DNA from: G963662675 sp963662675
GTDB lineage: Bacteria > Bacteroidota > Bacteroidia > Bacteroidales > Prolixibacteraceae
Assembly: GCA_963662675.2 (NCBI GenBank)
Contig: CAXXHP010000001.1
Location: 1-64,000 of the forward strand
Direction of reading: 5' to 3'
DNA: 64,000 nt
The position numbers and the translations under genes are program-made. Below are positions 60,504-64,000 of the stretch, piece after piece. The notes under the pieces are model-generated. The model worked only from the letters and a program-made list of their open reading frames with translations, did no database searches and was not told the origin of the DNA. The number at the start of each line of letters is the position of its first letter. The stretch's first letter is position 1.

Positions 60504-62693
60504 ATGGCTGAATTTAGGTTTAGAGCACTTCAGGAGGTGCTATCGCGAGAACCTCTGGCAATTAAACGAGAGGATAATCTTACTTCTGATTTTTTTGGGG
60601 TCAATGTCTTTGATCGGCCAAAAATGAAGAAATACTTATCAAAAGAAGCATACAAAGCGGTAAGTGATGCAATTGATAATAGTGTGCCGGTAGAAAGAAA
60701 AATGGCTGACCAGGTTGCGCAAGGGATGAAAGCTTGGGCTACAGAGAATGGGGCAACACACTATACTCACTGGTTTCACCCATTGACTGATGGTACTGCC
60801 GAAAAGCACGATGCTTTTATTGTGCATGGTGAAGATGGTGGTGTTGTAGAAGCTTTTTCGGGGAAACTTCTGTCGCAACAAGAACCTGATGCTTCATCGT
60901 TCCCAAGTGGAGGAATTCGTCAAACATTTGAAGCAAGAGGATATACGGCGTGGGATGCTTCATCTCCTGCTTTCATTGTTGATGGCACACTTTGTATTCC
61001 AACTGTATTTATTTCATATACAGGTGAAGCTCTTGATTATAAAACACCTTTCCTTAGAGCTCTAAATGCTATTGATAAAGCGGCAACCGAAGTTTGTCAG
61101 TATTTTGATAAAAACATTACAAAAGTTCATGCGAACTTAGGATGGGAACAAGAATATTTCTTGATTGATGAGGCATTGTTTACAGCTCGCCCTGATCTTG
61201 TTCTGACAGGACGCACCTTAATGGGGCATTCTTCTTCGAAGGACCAACAGTTAGATGACCACTATTTTAGCTCAATTCCGACTCGTGTTTATCGGTTTAT
61301 GGAAGACTTGGAAAATGAAGCTTATAAGTTGGGGATTCCTTTGAAAACAAGACATAATGAGGTAGCTCCAAACCAATTTGAAGTAGCCCCTATTTATGAA
61401 GAGGCTAACCTTGCGAATGACCACAACCAGTTGTTGATGGACATTATGAAGAAGATTTCTCGTAGGCATAAGTTTCAAGTATTATTTCACGAAAAACCTT
61501 TTGCAGGAGTTAATGGATCGGGAAAACACAACAACTGGTCATTAACAACCAATACAGGTGTAAACCTTTATTCTCCAGGTAAAAATCCAAAATCAAACAC
61601 CCAGTTTTTAGCTTTTGTAATTAATGCGATTAAAGCAGTTCATGATAATCAGGATTTGCTGCGCGCCAGTATTACATCTGCAGGCAACTCTCATCGGTTG
61701 GGAGCAAATGAGGCTCCTCCATCCATCCTTTCTGTATTCTTGGGATCAGAAGTAAGCAATATGTTGAAGCTGATGGAAGAAGCCGTGGTTGATCGGAAAA
61801 TGACTCCGGATGAAAAGACGGCATTAAAATTAAATATTGGACGTATTCCTGAAATTATCTTGGATACTACAGATAGAAATAGAACTTCGCCTTTTGCGTT
61901 TACTGGAAATCGATTTGAATTCCGTGCTGTTGGTTCTGCTGCAAATTGCGCAGCTGCAATGATCACATTGAATACCGCTGTTGCCGCCCAATTGGTTACG
62001 TTCAAAAAAGAAGTTGATGCTCTAATTGATTCAGGTGTTAAAAAAGATGAAGCAATCTTTCAGATACTAAAGAGATTGATTATTGAATCGAAAGCCATCT
62101 GTTTTGATGGAAATGGTTACAGCGAAGAATGGATCGTAGAAGCGGCTAAACGTGGATTGACTAATGTAACAAGTGTGCCTGAGGCGATCTCGGCTTTCAC
62201 AAGCGAAAGTTCAATTAAATTGTTTTCAGGGCTGGAGGTTCTTAACGACAAAGAGTTGGAGAGTCGTGCTGAAGTAGAGTATGAAAAGTATACTATGAAG
62301 GTGCAGATTGAAGCACGTGTGCTTGGTGATTTAGCGATCAATCACATTGTTCCTACTGCCGTTCAATATCAAACGACTTTGTTAGAAAATGTGAAAAACT
62401 TAAAAGAAGTTTTCTCGGCAGAGGAGTTCGAATCATTGGCTGCTGGGCGCAAAGAGTTGATCCGAGAGATTGGCGGACATATTTCTGCTATTAAGAGCAA
62501 GGTGAAAGAGATGATTGAAGCCAGAAAAGTTGCCAATATTATTGAGGGTTCTGTTGAAAAGGCAAAAGTATATGAAGATACGGTATCTCCTTATTTGAAT
62601 GATATCCGTTATCATATTGATAAGCTTGAATTGGCTGTTGACAACGAATTATGGCCATTACCTAAATATAGGGAGCTTCTTTTTGTGAAATAA
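60504..62693 (+). CDS. glnN: Glutamine synthetase type III (GSIII)
   Basis: 729 residues, the long GS class characteristic of Bacteroidota. Features: TDGTAEKHDAFI near 93, ANLGWEQEYFLID near 211, RHNEVAPNQFEVAP near 285, FAGVNGSGKHNNWSL near 333 and TGNRFEFRAVGSAANC near 470, with a helical C-terminal extension. It synthesises glutamine, typically as a dodecamer, and is usually the main nitrogen-responsive GS in this phylum. Divergent from the GS-like operon. Confidence 0.95.
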   Translation: MAEFRFRALQEVLSREPLAIKREDNLTSDFFGVNVFDRPKMKKYLSKEAYKAVSDAIDNSVPVERKMADQVAQGMKAWATENGATHYTHWFHPLTDGTAEKHDAFIVHGEDGGVVEAFSGKLLSQQEPDASSFPSGGIRQTFEARGYTAWDASSPAFIVDGTLCIPTVFISYTGEALDYKTPFLRALNAIDKAATEVCQYFDKNITKVHANLGWEQEYFLIDEALFTARPDLVLTGRTLMGHSSSKDQQLDDHYFSSIPTRVYRFMEDLENEAYKLGIPLKTRHNEVAPNQFEVAPIYEEANLANDHNQLLMDIMKKISRRHKFQVLFHEKPFAGVNGSGKHNNWSLTTNTGVNLYSPGKNPKSNTQFLAFVINAIKAVHDNQDLLRASITSAGNSHRLGANEAPPSILSVFLGSEVSNMLKLMEEAVVDRKMTPDEKTALKLNIGRIPEIILDTTDRNRTSPFAFTGNRFEFRAVGSAANCAAAMITLNTAVAAQLVTFKKEVDALIDSGVKKDEAIFQILKRLIIESKAICFDGNGYSEEWIVEAAKRGLTNVTSVPEAISAFTSESSIKLFSGLEVLNDKELESRAEVEYEKYTMKVQIEARVLGDLAINHIVPTAVQYQTTLLENVKNLKEVFSAEEFESLAAGRKELIREIGGHISAIKSKVKEMIEARKVANIIEGSVEKAKVYEDTVSPYLNDIRYHIDKLELAVDNELWPLPKYRELLFVK

Positions 62694-62720
62694 TATTCAA
62701 TTTATTTCGGTATATAGCAG

Positions 62721-62753
62721 GGGACTGTCCGTAATTCGGATGGTCCCTTTTTA
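62721..62753 (+). terminator. Terminator of glnN
   Basis: GGGACTGTCCG (62721-62731) pairs with CGGATGGTCCC (62737-62747), with two G-T pairs, followed by a T-rich run. Confidence 0.85.
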
Positions 62754-62841
62754 TTTATTCTAGCTAGATCAATTAAGATATATTATCGTAGGTAGATCGT
62801 TTAAGCTTCATTTTGGTATTTTAGCGGCATATTTAAAGAAG

Positions 62842-64000
62842 ATGAAAAATGTAGGGTTGTTGATTGTGAGTGTTTTGCTCGTTTCTTGTGGGGCGAACAA
62901 GTTTCTTTCCGGCACGAAAAATTTTGAACGGCAGGAGTACTTTCTGGCTGCACAGAATTTGAGGGAGGCATATCCTAAACTAAAAGAAAGGGAAGAAAAA
63001 ACCGAGGCCGTATATGTGTTGGGTAAGAGCTATTTTGAGCAAGGCAAGTATTCATTGGCTTCCCCTTGGTTGAAAAATGCTGTTCGCTTTAATGCTCAGG
63101 AAACTGATCTTGATCTTGATTTGGCTGATGCGCTTCGCTCCTCAGGGAAAATAGAGGATAGTAAAGTCATATATAATGAAGTGTTATCTCAAAGCGCTGA
63201 AAGTCAACGAGCACTAAATGCTTTGAAAGGCATCGCATTGTATGACTCATTGTCAGAGTATACTGGACACTATGTTATTGAGAAGTTGAGTCCCCTTAAT
63301 TCTAGAGGTAATGAAATACCTGCTTATTTCGATAATGAATCAGGCCATCTTTATTTTTCTTCATCTCGCGAACAATCTGTAGGGAAAGTGATAAGCCCGA
63401 AAGATGGGTGTAAGTTATCAGATATCTATTGTTCTGAGTTTGATTCAATCGTTCAAAAATGGAGCATTATCGATAATCAGATTTTAAGTCTAAAAACAGT
63501 TGATGAGGAGAGCAATATGGCAATCTCCCCAGATGGTAAATCGATGATTATAGAGCGAGCATCTTATCTGCCTGAAAAACCGATGGTCTCTCAATTTTAT
63601 TTAAGTACTAAGTACGGTAATGACTGGAGTTTGCCGAAATTGTTGGCATTCTCGGCAGATGGTGCGCAATACCGACAGGCCTTCTGGTCTGAAGATGGAG
63701 ATGAGTTGATATTTTCTTCTGATAGAAACGGTGGAGTTGGAGGTTTTGATTTATGGCAAGTTAAGTGGAATGAGAACGGATCATCTGAAATCCCCATAAA
63801 TTTGGGTGATGAAATAAATACCCCTGGGGACGAGCTTTACCCATTTCTTAGATCTAATGAAACATTGTATTTTTCATCTGATTTTCATCCGGGCTTTGGC
63901 GGATTCGATCTGTTTAAAGCTAGAAAAAACACAAGAGGGTTTTGGGAAATCGAAAATATGGGGATGCCTATAAATTCATTAGTGGATGATCTCGGAATTC
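62842..64000 (+). CDS. PorE-like lipoprotein (TPR plus PD40 propeller), truncated by the window end
   Basis: The ORF is open from ATG at 62842 to the end, at least 386 residues. A lipobox LLVSC near residue 16 gives a lipoprotein. A TPR-like region spans about 30-125, then beta-propeller PD40 repeats appear: YFDNESGHLYFSSSR near 168, MAISPDGKSMIIERA near 225, QAFWSEDGDELIFSSDRNGGVGGFDLW near 280 and FLRSNETLYFSSDFHPGFGGFDLFKA near 335. This order matches PorE and other T9SS-linked lipoproteins that end in an OmpA peptidoglycan-binding domain, which would lie outside the window. Confidence 0.8.
   Translation, partial: MKNVGLLIVSVLLVSCGANKFLSGTKNFERQEYFLAAQNLREAYPKLKEREEKTEAVYVLGKSYFEQGKYSLASPWLKNAVRFNAQETDLDLDLADALRSSGKIEDSKVIYNEVLSQSAESQRALNALKGIALYDSLSEYTGHYVIEKLSPLNSRGNEIPAYFDNESGHLYFSSSREQSVGKVISPKDGCKLSDIYCSEFDSIVQKWSIIDNQILSLKTVDEESNMAISPDGKSMIIERASYLPEKPMVSQFYLSTKYGNDWSLPKLLAFSADGAQYRQAFWSEDGDELIFSSDRNGGVGGFDLWQVKWNENGSSEIPINLGDEINTPGDELYPFLRSNETLYFSSDFHPGFGGFDLFKARKNTRGFWEIENMGMPINSLVDDLGI

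Noticed and set aside
1..64000. CRISPR array.
   Set aside because: No series of regularly spaced short direct repeats with unique spacers was found; repeats present are dispersed, tandem-coding or inverted.

Overview
The window looks like a chromosomal segment from a Bacteroidota bacterium, most likely a free-living (perhaps marine) Bacteroidales/Marinilabiliales-type lineage. The evidence is TAnnTTTG-type -7 promoter boxes with almost no Shine-Dalgarno sequences, a T9SS type A sorting-domain protein, a PorE-like PD40/TPR lipoprotein, a DUF4369-thioredoxin lipoprotein, a GSIII glutamine synthetase and low GC. The lineage below phylum level is inference.

Layout. (1) 1-5.9 kb is accessory: the 3' part of a group II intron with its reverse transcriptase/maturase, then a two-gene OLD-nuclease/UvrD-helicase operon matching the Gabija anti-phage layout. 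The operon lies between two hairpin elements with different arms but a shared loop. (2) 6.3-33.6 kb is core: hexose-6-P mutarotase, lipB-lipA, a TPR protein, ruvC, HIT protein, greA, ahcY, ribF, a TlpA-like lipoprotein without CxxC, lpxH with a KAS III, ung, rmuC, fetAB, tig-clpP-clpX, tRNA-Leu(UAG), lptB, tatC, recQ, an aminotransferase and ald. (3) 33.8-46.4 kb is a second accessory block: HxlR regulator, small ORFs, an RNA/DNA methyltransferase, HAD phosphatase, nhaA, an IS3 remnant, a VIT family transporter, a truncated symporter, a DUF4143 ATPase, a Cdd1-like HhH protein, a DUF262/DUF1524 protein and two secreted proteins between 274-bp direct repeats. Several group II intron 3'-end relics punctuate it, each ending at or just before the stop codon of an oppositely oriented gene. 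(4) 46.6-54.1 kb: valS, glmM, and a tldD/tldE pair in which TldD has a Tat-type, lipobox-like N terminus. (5) 54.5-62.7 kb: an unusual nitrogen cluster with GSII, a HisC/CobD-like PLP enzyme, a HAD-IIA protein, an APH-fold kinase, a PuuA-like GS homologue and GSIII. (6) The window ends inside a PorE-like lipoprotein gene.

The two most interesting things are the GS cluster, which contains a plausible but unproven kinase / PLP enzyme / phosphatase / gamma-glutamyl-ligase route, and the mobile architecture around the defence genes (intron relics, cassette-like hairpins and a shared upstream element). Only one tRNA was found, no rRNA and no CRISPR array.
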